Below, piece by piece: positions 17,061 through 25,581 of a stretch of DNA of 64,000 nucleotides (positions are counted from its first letter, which is position 1; every line of letters begins with the position of its first letter). The notes below the pieces were generated by a model. That model had not been told where the DNA came from, made no database searches, and saw nothing but the letters and a program-made list of their open reading frames with translations. The translations under genes were made by a program, and so were the position numbers. The DNA is from Propionicicella superfundia DSM 22317 (GTDB lineage Bacteria; Actinomycetota; Actinomycetes; Propionibacteriales; Propionibacteriaceae): positions 279,290 through 343,289 of the forward strand of contig NZ_KE384021.1 of the NCBI RefSeq assembly GCF_000423465.1. The letters run 5' to 3'.

Positions 17061-18082
17061 TGGACCTCACGACGACCTACCTCGGTCTCGACCTCGCCAA
17101 CCCGCTCGTCGCGTCGGCGGGCCCGCTGACGCAGACGCTGGACGGCATCAAGGAGCTCGCCGACGGCGGTGTCAGCGCCATCGTCCTGCACTCGATGTTC
17201 GAGGAGGTCCTCCGCAAGGAGGCGGCACGGGACATCGAGCTGGCCGAGCTGTACTCCGAGATGGACGCCGAGTCGGGTTCCTTCTTCCCGATGTCCTCGG
17301 TCGTCGACAAGGAGGCCGGCGTCAGCACCCGCTATCTGAGCCTCATCGAGCGTGGGGCGGCTGCCGTGCCGGTTCCGCTCATCGCGAGTCTCAACGGGTC
17401 GACGACGGGTGGTTGGGTGGACTTCGCCCGTCAGATGGCCGATGCGGGCGCTGCGGCGATCGAGCTGAACGTGTACTTCGTCCCGGGGGACGTCGTCACG
17501 CGCGGGTCGCTGGTGGAGGAGCGCCACCTCGACATCCTGCGGGCGGTGAAGGAATCGGTGCAGATCCCGGTCGCGATCAAGCTGAGCCCGTACTTCAGTT
17601 CCTTCGGGGACATGGCGTTGCGGCTCGACCAGGCCGGAGCCGACGGGCTCGTGCTGTTCAACCGCTTCATGGTGCCCGACATCGACCTGGAGCGGATGCG
17701 TGTGCACCCGCACGTGTATCTGTCGTCGGCGGGGGAGGGGCGGCTGCCGCGCACCTGGATCGCGGCGTTGCGCGGCAGGATCCGGGGCAGCCTCGCCGCC
17801 ACGACCGGCGTCGAGACGCACGAGGACGTCGTGAAGTACCTGCTCGCCGGGGCCGATGTCGTGATGACGACGTCGGCGCTGGTCCGCAACGGCCCGGCGT
17901 ACGCGGAGGTGCTGCTGGAGGGCATGTCCGCGTGGCTCGAGGCGCGCCGGTTCCCCTCCGTGGCCGCGGCTCGCGGGCTGCTGGCGATCCCGGCCGACAC
18001 CGACGCGACCACCATGTTGCGGACCGGCTACGTTGCCGCGATCGAGCGGGCGCGACAGACTTATGGGAGCCTCACTCACTGA
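17060..18082 (+). CDS. Dihydroorotate-dehydrogenase-like flavoprotein of the PFOR operon
   Basis: A 340-residue TIM-barrel protein related to class 1 dihydroorotate dehydrogenase and PreA. The start is LGLDLANPLVASAGP and the FMN-phosphate side reads GADVVMTTSALVRNGPAY. The usual LNxSCPN motif at the active site is replaced by ELNVYFVPGD, and it lacks the C-terminal Fe-S cluster of PreA. A role in pyrimidine synthesis is therefore doubtful. TAATG overlap with nifJ shows coupling. DHOD-like genes next to nifJ occur in other bacteria, but their reaction is, to my knowledge, not established. Confidence 0.8.
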   Translation: MDLTTTYLGLDLANPLVASAGPLTQTLDGIKELADGGVSAIVLHSMFEEVLRKEAARDIELAELYSEMDAESGSFFPMSSVVDKEAGVSTRYLSLIERGAAAVPVPLIASLNGSTTGGWVDFARQMADAGAAAIELNVYFVPGDVVTRGSLVEERHLDILRAVKESVQIPVAIKLSPYFSSFGDMALRLDQAGADGLVLFNRFMVPDIDLERMRVHPHVYLSSAGEGRLPRTWIAALRGRIRGSLAATTGVETHEDVVKYLLAGADVVMTTSALVRNGPAYAEVLLEGMSAWLEARRFPSVAAARGLLAIPADTDATTMLRTGYVAAIERARQTYGSLTH

Positions 18083-18104
18083 TCGATGATCTAGGAGTCC
18101 CTTC

Positions 18105-19454
18105 ATGACTCAGCCGACGGCCGCGCCGGCTTCGCTCCGCGTTGCGCTCGTCACCGACAACTACGGCCCCATGCGCAGCGGGGTGCTGTATGCCGTGCAG
18201 TTCCTCGAAGGCGAACTGCTGGCGCACGGCCACGACGTCACGGTGATCGCGCCCCAGGCACATGGACCGAACCCGTACAAGTCGCATCCGCGGCGGCGCG
18301 AGGTTCGGCTGCCGTCCATGCGGGTGCCCGGGATCGGGGCACGGGTGGCGACCGGGCAGCAGTTCGAGGCGCGTCTCGAACAACTGCTCAAGCAGCGGTT
18401 CGACGTGGTGCACGTCCAGGGGCTCGGTCCCGCGGGCCTGCTCGGGATGTGGCTCGCCCGGCGCAGCGGGGCTCCTCTGCTGGTCACGTGGCACACCGAC
18501 TTCGAGGCGTACGCCGATCACTACTGGCACCTCACCCCGCTGCTCGACGTGTACTACCGGCTGCTGAAGCTGCGCAACAAGGGTTCCCGCGTGGCGGGCC
18601 GGTCGGACTCCCGGCGCAGTGTGTTCCGGACGGTTCCGAAGTCGTCGAAGCAGAACCTGCTGCTGGCCGCCAAGCAGATGCTGGAGGAGGCCGACCTCGT
18701 CACGACGCCGTCCGACAAGACCGCGCAGCGGGTCGCGGACCTCGCGCCGCGCTCGCGCGTCGTCGTGGTGCCGAACGGAGCCGACCGGCTGCCGGGCAGC
18801 CCGCCCGCGCCCGAGGTTCCCCCGGCGAGCGGGCCGCGGGTGCTGTATGTGGGCAGGATCGCGCCCGAGAAGGGCGTCGGTCTGCTGCTGGACGCCTTCG
18901 AGCTCGTGGAGCGCCAGGTTCCCGACGCCGAGCTGATGGTCGTCGGGGACTGGCGTTCGTCGTCGACCCATCTGCGGGAGAGGCTGCGGCTGGCGGCGCG
19001 GCGGTCCAACGTCCGGCTCGTCGGAGAGGTGGACAGGGACAAGCTCGGGCCGTACTACGAGTCGGCCGATCTGTTCTGCTTCCCCTCGTTGACCGACACC
19101 CAGGCGCTTGTCCTTCACGAGGCGGCCCATGCGGGCCTGCCCATCGTGAGCGTCGATCCCGAGTTGTGCCTCGTCTGCGAGTCGCCGGGGAACACGCGGT
19201 TCGCGCGCCCCAATGCCGTCTCGCTGTACAACGCGATCATGGCGATGCTCGCCGACTGCGGCGATCCGGTGCTGCGGGAGGAGATGGGGGCGTGCAGCAA
19301 GGAGCTGGCGTCGCGCTACACCATCGCCCGGCAGTCCGAGAGGTTCCTCGCGATCTACCAGGAACTGGCGGCTCGCGAGCGTCGGCCGGTGGAGCGTCGC
19401 CGGGCGCGTGGCAGCCGCCTGCGCGGGTGGCGTGCTGCGTGGACATGGGTCTGA
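18105..19454 (+). CDS. Glycosyltransferase family 4
   Basis: A 449-residue GT-B enzyme. The N-terminal acceptor domain begins VALVTDNYGPMRSGV and includes HVQGLGPAGLLG; the C-terminal nucleotide-sugar domain shows LYVGRIAPEKGVGLLLDAF and a donor-binding stretch DTQALVLHEAAHAGLP, where Asp replaces the first Glu of the EX7E motif. It resembles actinobacterial mannosyl- or glucosyltransferases acting on lipid acceptors such as diacylglycerol or phosphatidylinositol mannosides. AGGAG lies 7 nt before the ATG. The 22-nt gap after the DHOD-like gene allows co-transcription, though the function seems unrelated. The tail is Arg-rich. Confidence 0.82.
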   Translation: MTQPTAAPASLRVALVTDNYGPMRSGVLYAVQFLEGELLAHGHDVTVIAPQAHGPNPYKSHPRRREVRLPSMRVPGIGARVATGQQFEARLEQLLKQRFDVVHVQGLGPAGLLGMWLARRSGAPLLVTWHTDFEAYADHYWHLTPLLDVYYRLLKLRNKGSRVAGRSDSRRSVFRTVPKSSKQNLLLAAKQMLEEADLVTTPSDKTAQRVADLAPRSRVVVVPNGADRLPGSPPAPEVPPASGPRVLYVGRIAPEKGVGLLLDAFELVERQVPDAELMVVGDWRSSSTHLRERLRLAARRSNVRLVGEVDRDKLGPYYESADLFCFPSLTDTQALVLHEAAHAGLPIVSVDPELCLVCESPGNTRFARPNAVSLYNAIMAMLADCGDPVLREEMGACSKELASRYTIARQSERFLAIYQELAARERRPVERRRARGSRLRGWRAAWTWV

Positions 19455-19508
19455 CGAGGGGTTTCAGCGAGACGCCGAGCCGATTCCTGAGTGCCTCTCA
19501 GGTTTTTC

Positions 19509-19537
19509 TTGGATTTTCGACGTGTGCGCCTTATGCT
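19509..19537 (+). promoter_or_regulatory. Promoter of the RlpA-domain wall-protein gene
   Basis: TTGGAT (19509-19514), a 17-nt spacer and TATGCT (19532-19537) form a good sigma-A promoter, with a start near 19545 and a leader of about 45 nt. Resuscitation-factor genes in Actinobacteria often carry a ydaO riboswitch here; this leader is too short for one. Confidence 0.6.
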
Positions 19538-19589
19538 GAGAACGCCCTGAGGAGCTCGGGGTGAGTCTCACGGAAGATCTGCCACGCGT

Positions 19590-20777
19590 ATGTTGAAGCT
19601 CATAGCTCTCGGTGTGTCGGGTGCCATGCTCGCGGTGGGAGGCGGCTTCGGCCTCGACCGCCTGATGCAGAAGGACGTCATCGTCACGATCGACGGCGTG
19701 AGCCAGCACCTCCAGGTGAGCGACCAGACCGTCGCGGGCGTCCTCGTCGCGCAGGGCGTGAAGCTCACCTCGCACGATCTCGTGTCGCCGAACCCGGCCT
19801 CGCAGGTCCAGCAGGGCCAGGAGATCGAGGTCCGCTACGGGCGTGAGATCACCGCCGTGGTGGACGGGGTTCCCACCACCTTCTGGACGACCGCCCGCAC
19901 CGTCGAGGACGCGCTCGCGCAACTGGACGTCCGGAGCCAGAACTTCACCATCTCCACCAGCCGCAGCACCTCGATCGGCCGGGAGGGAATCGACTTCGCC
20001 GTCGACACGCTGTTCAACGTGACGGTCGTCGCCGGTGGCAAGACCCAGACCGTGGAAGCCGCAGGCACCGTCGCCGACGCGCTGACGAAGGTCGGCATCA
20101 CCACCGACTCCGACGACCGGGTGTCGCACGCGCTCTCCGCCGACCTGTCCGAGGGACTGAAGGTCACCGTCGTCAAGGTCGAGACCAAGACCACCACTCG
20201 CGCGGTCTCGATCCCGTACACGACGAAGTCCTCGAAGAGCAGCAGCGTCGACGAGGGCGTCACACAGGTGAAGGTGCAGGGCAAGGACGGCTCCAAGACC
20301 GAGACGGTCTCCATCCGGATCGAGGACGGCAAGGAGGTCTCCAAGACCGTCACGGCCACCAAGGTGACGAAGCAGCCGGTCCAGCAGGTCGAGGTCGTCG
20401 GCACGAGGTCCACGTCCTCCGGCTCGACCTCGTCCTCGTCGTCCTCCTCGTCGAGCTCCTCCAGTTCCTCCTCCGGCTCGTCCAGCGTCTCCCCGGCCAC
20501 CGGCAACACCTGCAAGGCGTCGTACTACTGGCAGGGCCAGATGACCGCCTCCGGCGAGTCGTTCAATCCCGACGGCTTCACCGCGGCCCACAAGACGCTG
20601 CCGCTGGGCACCATGGTCAAGGTCACCAATCCCGCGAACGGCAAGACCGTCGTCGTCCGGATCAACGACCGCGGACCGTACATCGCGGGCCGCTGCCTCG
20701 ACCTCTCTCGCGGCGCCATGTCGGCGATCGGCGGAACCTCCGCGGGCGTGATCACCGTGAACTGGCAGACCGTCTAG
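19590..20777 (+). CDS. Secreted wall protein: DUF348 repeats, G5-like region and RlpA domain
   Basis: 395 residues. A signal or anchor segment covers residues 1-22. Three ubiquitin-like DUF348 repeats follow at about 28-80, 82-135 and 138-190 and a G5-like module at about 195-270, together the layout of RpfB. A Ser/Gly linker of about 30 residues leads to a C-terminal RlpA double-psi barrel (from about residue 305) with ASYYWQGQMTASGE, LPLGTMVKVTN and the INDRGPY...LDLSRGA core. RlpA domains bind or cleave glycan strands lacking stem peptides. It probably acts on peptidoglycan during growth or separation, in place of an Rpf catalytic domain. Confidence 0.88.
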   Translation: MLKLIALGVSGAMLAVGGGFGLDRLMQKDVIVTIDGVSQHLQVSDQTVAGVLVAQGVKLTSHDLVSPNPASQVQQGQEIEVRYGREITAVVDGVPTTFWTTARTVEDALAQLDVRSQNFTISTSRSTSIGREGIDFAVDTLFNVTVVAGGKTQTVEAAGTVADALTKVGITTDSDDRVSHALSADLSEGLKVTVVKVETKTTTRAVSIPYTTKSSKSSSVDEGVTQVKVQGKDGSKTETVSIRIEDGKEVSKTVTATKVTKQPVQQVEVVGTRSTSSGSTSSSSSSSSSSSSSSSGSSSVSPATGNTCKASYYWQGQMTASGESFNPDGFTAAHKTLPLGTMVKVTNPANGKTVVVRINDRGPYIAGRCLDLSRGAMSAIGGTSAGVITVNWQTV

Positions 20778-20802
20778 AGACTCGTCCCCCCATTCCCCTG
20801 CG

Positions 20803-20834
20803 GAGCCCCGGACGCCTCACGGCGTCCGGGGCTC
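20803..20834 (+). terminator. Strong terminator after the RlpA-domain gene
   Basis: A perfect 14-bp stem (GAGCCCCGGACGCC at 20803-20816 with its complement at 20821-20834) has a 4-nt loop TCAC. There is no long T-tract, which is common in high-GC genomes. Confidence 0.8.
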
Positions 20835-20922
20835 TGTCGCACGGTCACCGACGAGTCGGCACCGTCGGACGCTACTGTCTGTATGGCGACCTGTGAGAGA
20901 CAACACCCCAGAGGAGACTGCG

Positions 20923-21057
20923 ATGTCCGTCCCGTTCTTGATCTTCGTGCTGCTCGCCCTTGCGGTCGTCGTCGTCGCGGTCGTCGTCGTCGCGATCGTC
21001 GTCGTGCTCACGCGGAGGCCGCACGACAGCGCCGCTGCGAAGAAGACGCTCCGGTAG
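20923..21057 (+). CDS. 44-residue single-span membrane protein
   Basis: ATG 20923 is preceded by GAGGAG at 20911-20916 and reads 44 codons to TAG. Residues 5-29 form one very hydrophobic helix, rich in Val and Ala, and are followed by TRRPHDSAAAKKTLR, a basic cytoplasmic tail. TACTGT at 20873-20878 is a fitting -10 element. The preceding terminator and the convergent copA gene make it a stand-alone unit. Function unknown; the good ribosome-binding site and coherent topology support a real gene. Confidence 0.6.
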   Translation: MSVPFLIFVLLALAVVVVAVVVVAIVVVLTRRPHDSAAAKKTLR

Positions 21058-21123
21058 ACGCGACCTACTTTCCCCTGGAGGGCCGATGGTGGTTCGGCGT
21101 GACCCTCTACATGGGGCGTGGCG

Positions 21124-23349
21124 TCACTGCGCGGTGCCGCGGAAGCCGCGCAGCCGCAGGCTGTTGCTCACGACGAAGACGCTGGAGAACGCCATCGCCG
21201 CGCTGGCGATCATCGGGTTGAGGAATCCGAGGGCCGCGACCGGGATCGCCGCCACGTTGTACGCGAAGGCCCAGAACAGGTTCGCCTTGATCGTCCGCAG
21301 TGTCACTCGGGACAGCCGGATCGCGTCGCCGGCCAGCCGCAGATCCCCGCGCATCAGCGTGAGGTCGCTCGCTTCGATGGCGGCGTGCGTCCCGGTTCCG
21401 AGCGCGATGCCCAGATCTGCCTGAGCCAGGGCCGCCGCGTCGTTCACGCCGTCCCCGACCATCGCGACACGTCGTCCGGACGCCTGCAGGTCGCGCACCA
21501 GCGCCGCCTTGTCGGCCGGCAGCACCTCGGCGACGACCTCGTCGATCCCGACCTCGCGCGCCACGGCGCGGGCCGCGACGGCGTTGTCCCCGGTCAGCAG
21601 GATCGGGGTGAGGCCGAGGGCGCGGAACTGCTCGACGGCTTCCGGCGAGGTGTCCTTGACGCTGTCGGCCACGCTCACGACGCCACGGGCGTGCCCGTCC
21701 CACGCGACGAGGACGGAGGTCCGTCCTGCGGCCGCCTCGGACGTGACGCGGCCGGCGATCGCGGCGGGGACGTCCCAGCCCCGGTCGTCCAGCAGCGCGG
21801 CGGTGCCCACGAGCACGTGCCTGCCCGACACGGTCGCGGTGACGCCGCGGCCCGGTGTGTTGCGGAAGTCGGCGACCTCCTCGCGCACGGGGCTCGCCGC
21901 GGCGATCGCGCGTGCGATCGGATGCTCCGACGCCGCCTCGGCGGACGCGGCGACGCGCAGCACCTCGTCGGTGGTCTCACCGGGCGTCGCGAACACCGCC
22001 GCCACCTGCATCGCCCCGGTGGTGACGGTGCCCGTCTTGTCCAGCACGATCGTGTCGACGGTGCGGGTGTTCTCGAGGATCTCGGGGCCCTTGATGACGA
22101 TCCCGAGCTGGGCGCCGCGGCCGGTGCCCACGAGCAGGGCTGTCGGGGTGGCCAGGCCGAGGGCGCACGGACAGGCGATGATGAGCACGGCGATCGCGGC
22201 GGTGAGGGCGAAGGGCACGGTCGCCCCGGTGACGACCCAGCCGGCGAAGGTCACGACGGCGATGCCGAGGACGATCGGCACGAAGATGCCCGACACGGTG
22301 TCGGCAAGGCGTTGCACGGCGGCCTTGCCGGTCTGCGCCTCCTCGACGAGGCGGGCGATCTGAGCCAGTTGCGTGTCGGCTCCGACGGCGCTGGCGCGGA
22401 CGACGAGCCGGCCGTCGGTGTTGACGGTCGCGCCGGTGACGCTGGAGCCGACGCCGACCTCGACGGGGACGGACTCGCCGGTCAGCATGGACTCGTCCAC
22501 GGTGGCCGCGCCCTCGACGACCTCGCCGTCGGTGGCGATCTGCTCACCGGGACGCACCAGGAACACATCGCCGACGACCAGTTGCGCGATCGGGACCCGC
22601 GTCTCGACGCCGTCGGCGAGCAGCGACACCTCGGTCGCCCCCAGCTCCAGCAGCGCGCGCACGGCCTCTCCGGCGCGACGTCGCGATCGCGCCTCGAAGT
22701 ACCGTCCGGCGAGGATGAAGGTGATGATGGCCCCGGCGGCCTCGAAGTAGATGTTGGCGGTGCCGTCGGTGCGCCGCAGCACGAACTCGAACGGGTGGTG
22801 CATGCCGATCTCGCCCGCGGACCCGAAGACCAGGGCGTACACCGACCACAGGTAGGCCGCCAGCGTGCCCATCGAGATCAGCGTGTCCATGGTGGTGGCC
22901 CCGTGGCGGAGGTTCACGAGCGCGGACCGGTGGAATCCCCAGCCGGCCCAGAACACGACCGGTGTGGCAAGCGCCAGCGAAACCCATTGCCAGCCGGGGA
23001 ACTGCAGCGGCGTGACCATCGCGAGGACGAGCAGCGGCACCGTCAATGCCGCCGCGACGACCAGCCGGCGCCAGTACAGGACGGCTGCGTCGGGCGGTTC
23101 GGGCGCGTCCGGCTCGGGGATGCTCGCGCCGTAGCCGGTCTTCTCGACCACGGCGATGAGGTCGTCCACGCTGATCCCCGGAGGGTGGAGGATCTTCGCC
23201 TTCTCGGTCGCGTAGTTGACGGAGGCCTGGACGCCGCCCACCTTGTTGAGCTTCTTCTCGACGCGGGCGGCGCAGGACGCGCACGTCATCCCCGAGATGT
23301 TCAACTCCAGCGAGTCGCGGCGCTCGGATTCCACAGTGTTCGAGGTCAT
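21124..23349 (-). CDS. copA: Copper-translocating P1B-type ATPase
   Basis: A 741-residue Cu(I) exporter. One N-terminal heavy-metal domain has GMTCASC (Cys 23 and 26). The membrane metal site is CPC in [11 protein letters not shown], phosphorylation is at DKTGT, the nucleotide domain has the SEHP motif and the hinge is [10 protein letters not shown]. The C-terminal helices carry [10 protein letters not shown] and [16 protein letters not shown], typical of CopA. It lies downstream of copZ on the same strand with a gap of 48 nt. No CsoR- or CueR-type regulator gene is adjacent. Confidence 0.95.
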   Translation of the reverse strand: MTSNTVESERRDSLELNISGMTCASCAARVEKKLNKVGGVQASVNYATEKAKILHPPGISVDDLIAVVEKTGYGASIPEPDAPEPPDAAVLYWRRLVVAAALTVPLLVLAMVTPLQFPGWQWVSLALATPVVFWAGWGFHRSALVNLRHGATTMDTLISMGTLAAYLWSVYALVFGSAGEIGMHHPFEFVLRRTDGTANIYFEAAGAIITFILAGRYFEARSRRRAGEAVRALLELGATEVSLLADGVETRVPIAQLVVGDVFLVRPGEQIATDGEVVEGAATVDESMLTGESVPVEVGVGSSVTGATVNTDGRLVVRASAVGADTQLAQIARLVEEAQTGKAAVQRLADTVSGIFVPIVLGIAVVTFAGWVVTGATVPFALTAAIAVLIIACPCALGLATPTALLVGTGRGAQLGIVIKGPEILENTRTVDTIVLDKTGTVTTGAMQVAAVFATPGETTDEVLRVAASAEAASEHPIARAIAAASPVREEVADFRNTPGRGVTATVSGRHVLVGTAALLDDRGWDVPAAIAGRVTSEAAAGRTSVLVAWDGHARGVVSVADSVKDTSPEAVEQFRALGLTPILLTGDNAVAARAVAREVGIDEVVAEVLPADKAALVRDLQASGRRVAMVGDGVNDAAALAQADLGIALGTGTHAAIEASDLTLMRGDLRLAGDAIRLSRVTLRTIKANLFWAFAYNVAAIPVAALGFLNPMIASAAMAFSSVFVVSNSLRLRGFRGTAQ

Positions 23350-23397
23350 GGTCTCTCCACGGGCCCGCTTCGCGGCGAGGAAGCGGGACGTCCGGCG

Positions 23398-23607
23398 TCA
23401 GGCCGGGACGACGGTGTAGTCGCCGGCCTCGGCGACCGCGCCGACGATGGACGGCAAGGCGATCGGCTGCTCGCTGGTCACGACCATCGTGCCGCCTTCG
23501 AGGGTGACCTGGACGTCGCTGACACCCGGGACGGCGCTGACCTCCTCGGTGACGGCGTGCGCGCAGTGTCCGCAGGTCATGCCGTCGACCTTGTAGGTGG
23601 CGATCAT
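23398..23607 (-). CDS. copZ: Copper chaperone, heavy-metal-associated domain
   Basis: 69 residues, a single ferredoxin-like heavy-metal domain with GMTCGHC (Cys 12 and 15). It carries Cu(I) to CopA. The start is set at 23607 because AAGGAG lies 6 nt upstream; an in-frame ATG five codons earlier would overlap that site. It is the first gene of the copZ-copA unit. Confidence 0.92.
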   Translation of the reverse strand: MIATYKVDGMTCGHCAHAVTEEVSAVPGVSDVQVTLEGGTMVVTSEQPIALPSIVGAVAEAGDYTVVPA

Positions 23608-24098
23608 GTCATTCTCCTTCACGGTTGCGGTGGCTCCATGCTCTCACTCCGCCTAACACCGGCGGCGGCGCGACCATTCCGGGAAGGGGCGCTCATGTCC
23701 GGCCGGGGTGTGGATCGCCTGTGGGCAAACCCGTCGTGTGAGCTACCGCGCGGTACCGTAGCGGTTACCCGCGCGTCGCCACGTCTCACCCTGGAAGAAA
23801 CTTCCCCGACACGCCAAGTTCTCTTTCCGTCCACAACTGTTCGAGGCGTTTGCCCTTGTCACAGGCATGATTGTGAGCGACGCCCCGAGTAATCCACCGT
23901 CGTCCACAGCGACTGGCCACAGGCGGCTCCGCGTGTCGGGGACGGCGTCCACACGTTATCCCCAGGGCCTGTGGATAACGTGCTGGCGGAATGTGTGAGC
24001 GGGGCCTAGTGTGAACCTCTCGGTGCCCCCGCCACGCGCCCCGCCGCGTTTTGTCAGGGGCTCCCAATAGCGTGTGAGCAACGACGAAGGGAGGGGTT
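23608..24098. other. 491-nt divergent spacer between copZ and dnaB
   Basis: No convincing coding sequence. The copZ-proximal half contains the adjoining palindromes TACCGCGCGGTA (23744-23755) and CGGTACCG (23751-23758), a candidate metal-responsive operator about 140 nt upstream of copZ. The whole spacer is rich in DnaA-box-like nonamers, described separately. TAGTGT at 24007-24012 is a possible dnaB -10, leaving a leader of about 80 nt. Confidence 0.5.
23709..23978. promoter_or_regulatory. Cluster of DnaA-box-like nonamers upstream of dnaB
   Basis: Seven nonamers resemble TTRTCCACA: 23709-23717 and 23720-23728 (complement strand), 23827-23835, 23900-23908, 23945-23953, 23956-23964 (TTATCCCCA), and 23970-23978, which on the complement is a perfect TTATCCACA. 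The last two sit in a perfect 10-bp inverted repeat, CACGTTATCC (23952-23961) and its complement (23973-23982). No dnaA or dnaN gene is near, so a complete oriC is not shown. The cluster may control dnaB or titrate DnaA. Confidence 0.5.
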
Positions 24099-25463
24099 GT
24101 GACGGTAGCTGAGGCCCAGCGCGGTGACGCCCCGTACGGATCCGACGCGCCGGAGCGTACTCCTCCGCAAGACGTCGTCGCCGAGCAGAGCGTGCTCGGC
24201 GCCATGCTGCTCAACAAGGACGCGATCGCCGACGTCCTCGAACTCCTCAAGCCGCACGACTTCTACCGGCCGGCGCACGAGCAGATCTTCACAGCGGTCC
24301 TCGACCTGTACGCGCGGGGCGAGCCCGTCGACGCCATCACGGTCGCCGCCGAGCTGACGCGTCGCGGTGAGATCGGCCGCGTGGGCGGGCACGTGTACCT
24401 CCACGAGCTCGTCGCCAGCGTCTCGGTGGCCGCCAACGCCGCGTACTACGCCGAGATCGTCCGCGAGAAGGCGATTCTGCGCCGGCTGGCCGAAGCGGCG
24501 ATGAAGGTGGCCCAGCTCGCCTACCGCGGGGCCGGCAACGTCAGCGACATCGTCGACCAGGCTCAGCAGGCGGTGTACGACGTCGCCGAGGGGCGGGCGT
24601 CCGAGGACTACCAGCCGCTCGCCGAGCTCATGGAGCCAACGCTCGACGAGATCGAGGCGATCGGATCCCGCGGCTCGGCGATGGCCGGCGTCCCGACCGG
24701 GTTCGCCGAGCTGGACGATCTCACCAACGGGCTCCACGCGGGGCAGATGATCATCGTCGCCGCCCGGCCCGGCATGGGCAAGTCCACCCTGGGGCTCGAC
24801 CTGGCGCGAGCGGCATCCGTCAAGAACGGGCTGTGCTCGGCGTTCTTCTCCCTGGAGATGACGAAGTCCGAGATCGTGATGCGGCTGCTGTCGGCCGAGG
24901 CGAACGTCCCGCTCAGCCACATCCGCAAGGGCGACATGAGCGACGAGGACTGGGAGCGGCTCGCCGCCCGCGTCTCGCAGGTGTCCGATGCGCCCCTGTT
25001 CATCGACGACTCGCCCAACCTCACCATGATGGAGATCCGTGCCAAGGCGCGCCGCCTGAAGCAGAAGCACCGGCTGCAGCTCGTCGTCATCGACTACATC
25101 CAGCTCATGACGTCCGGGCACAAGACCGAGTCCCGGCAACTGGAGGTGTCGGAGTTCTCGCGCCAGATCAAGCTGCTGGCCAAGGAGCTCGAGGTGCCGG
25201 TCGTGGCGCTGTCGCAGCTCAATCGCGGTCCCGAGCAGCGCACCGACAAGCGACCGCAGATCTCCGACCTGCGAGAATCGGGCAGCCTCGAGCAGGACGC
25301 CGACATCGTGATCCTGCTCCATCGCGAAGAGGCCTACAACCGCGACACAGCGCGGATCGGCGAGGCCGACTTCATCGTCGCCAAACACCGCAACGGGCAG
25401 ACCGCCGACATCAGCGTCAGCTTCCAGGGGCGGTACTCGCGGTTCGCGAACATGCCGAAGTGA
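24099..25463 (+). CDS. dnaB: Replicative DNA helicase
   Basis: A 454-residue RecA-fold hexameric helicase that unwinds DNA at the fork. The N-terminal helical domain begins PPQDVVAEQSVLGAMLL. The ATPase domain has Walker A ARPGMGKST near residue 225, the SLEM motif, Walker B VVIDYIQLM, and SQLNRGPEQR with DLRESGSLEQDAD. No intein is present. GTG 24099 follows AGGGAGGGG closely. The gene is not in the frequent rpsF-ssb-rpsR-rplI neighbourhood. Confidence 0.96.
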   Translation: MTVAEAQRGDAPYGSDAPERTPPQDVVAEQSVLGAMLLNKDAIADVLELLKPHDFYRPAHEQIFTAVLDLYARGEPVDAITVAAELTRRGEIGRVGGHVYLHELVASVSVAANAAYYAEIVREKAILRRLAEAAMKVAQLAYRGAGNVSDIVDQAQQAVYDVAEGRASEDYQPLAELMEPTLDEIEAIGSRGSAMAGVPTGFAELDDLTNGLHAGQMIIVAARPGMGKSTLGLDLARAASVKNGLCSAFFSLEMTKSEIVMRLLSAEANVPLSHIRKGDMSDEDWERLAARVSQVSDAPLFIDDSPNLTMMEIRAKARRLKQKHRLQLVVIDYIQLMTSGHKTESRQLEVSEFSRQIKLLAKELEVPVVALSQLNRGPEQRTDKRPQISDLRESGSLEQDADIVILLHREEAYNRDTARIGEADFIVAKHRNGQTADISVSFQGRYSRFANMPK

Positions 25464-25581
25464 CGCGGGTTCGCGCGGGTGGGGCCGCGCGTCCGCGCGA
25501 GAGCGCCTCGCGGAGGCAGGCCACCCGTCGCGCAGGCGAGGCCCGGTCCCGCCGGTCGCAGACGCGCCGTAGGCTCGGGGC

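Noticed and set aside
19455-19589. Possible ydaO-type riboswitch before the DUF348/G5 gene
   Set aside because: The predicted transcript leader is only about 45 nt and I could not find the conserved ydaO helices, so no riboswitch is called.
20416-20492. TCC/TCG-rich tract as a DNA repeat
   Set aside because: It encodes the Ser-rich linker of the wall protein with mixed Ser codons, so it is protein low complexity rather than a DNA element.
23608-24098. Complete chromosomal origin
   Set aside because: DnaA-box-like sites are present but dnaA, dnaN and a clear AT-rich unwinding element are not, so only a box cluster is reported.
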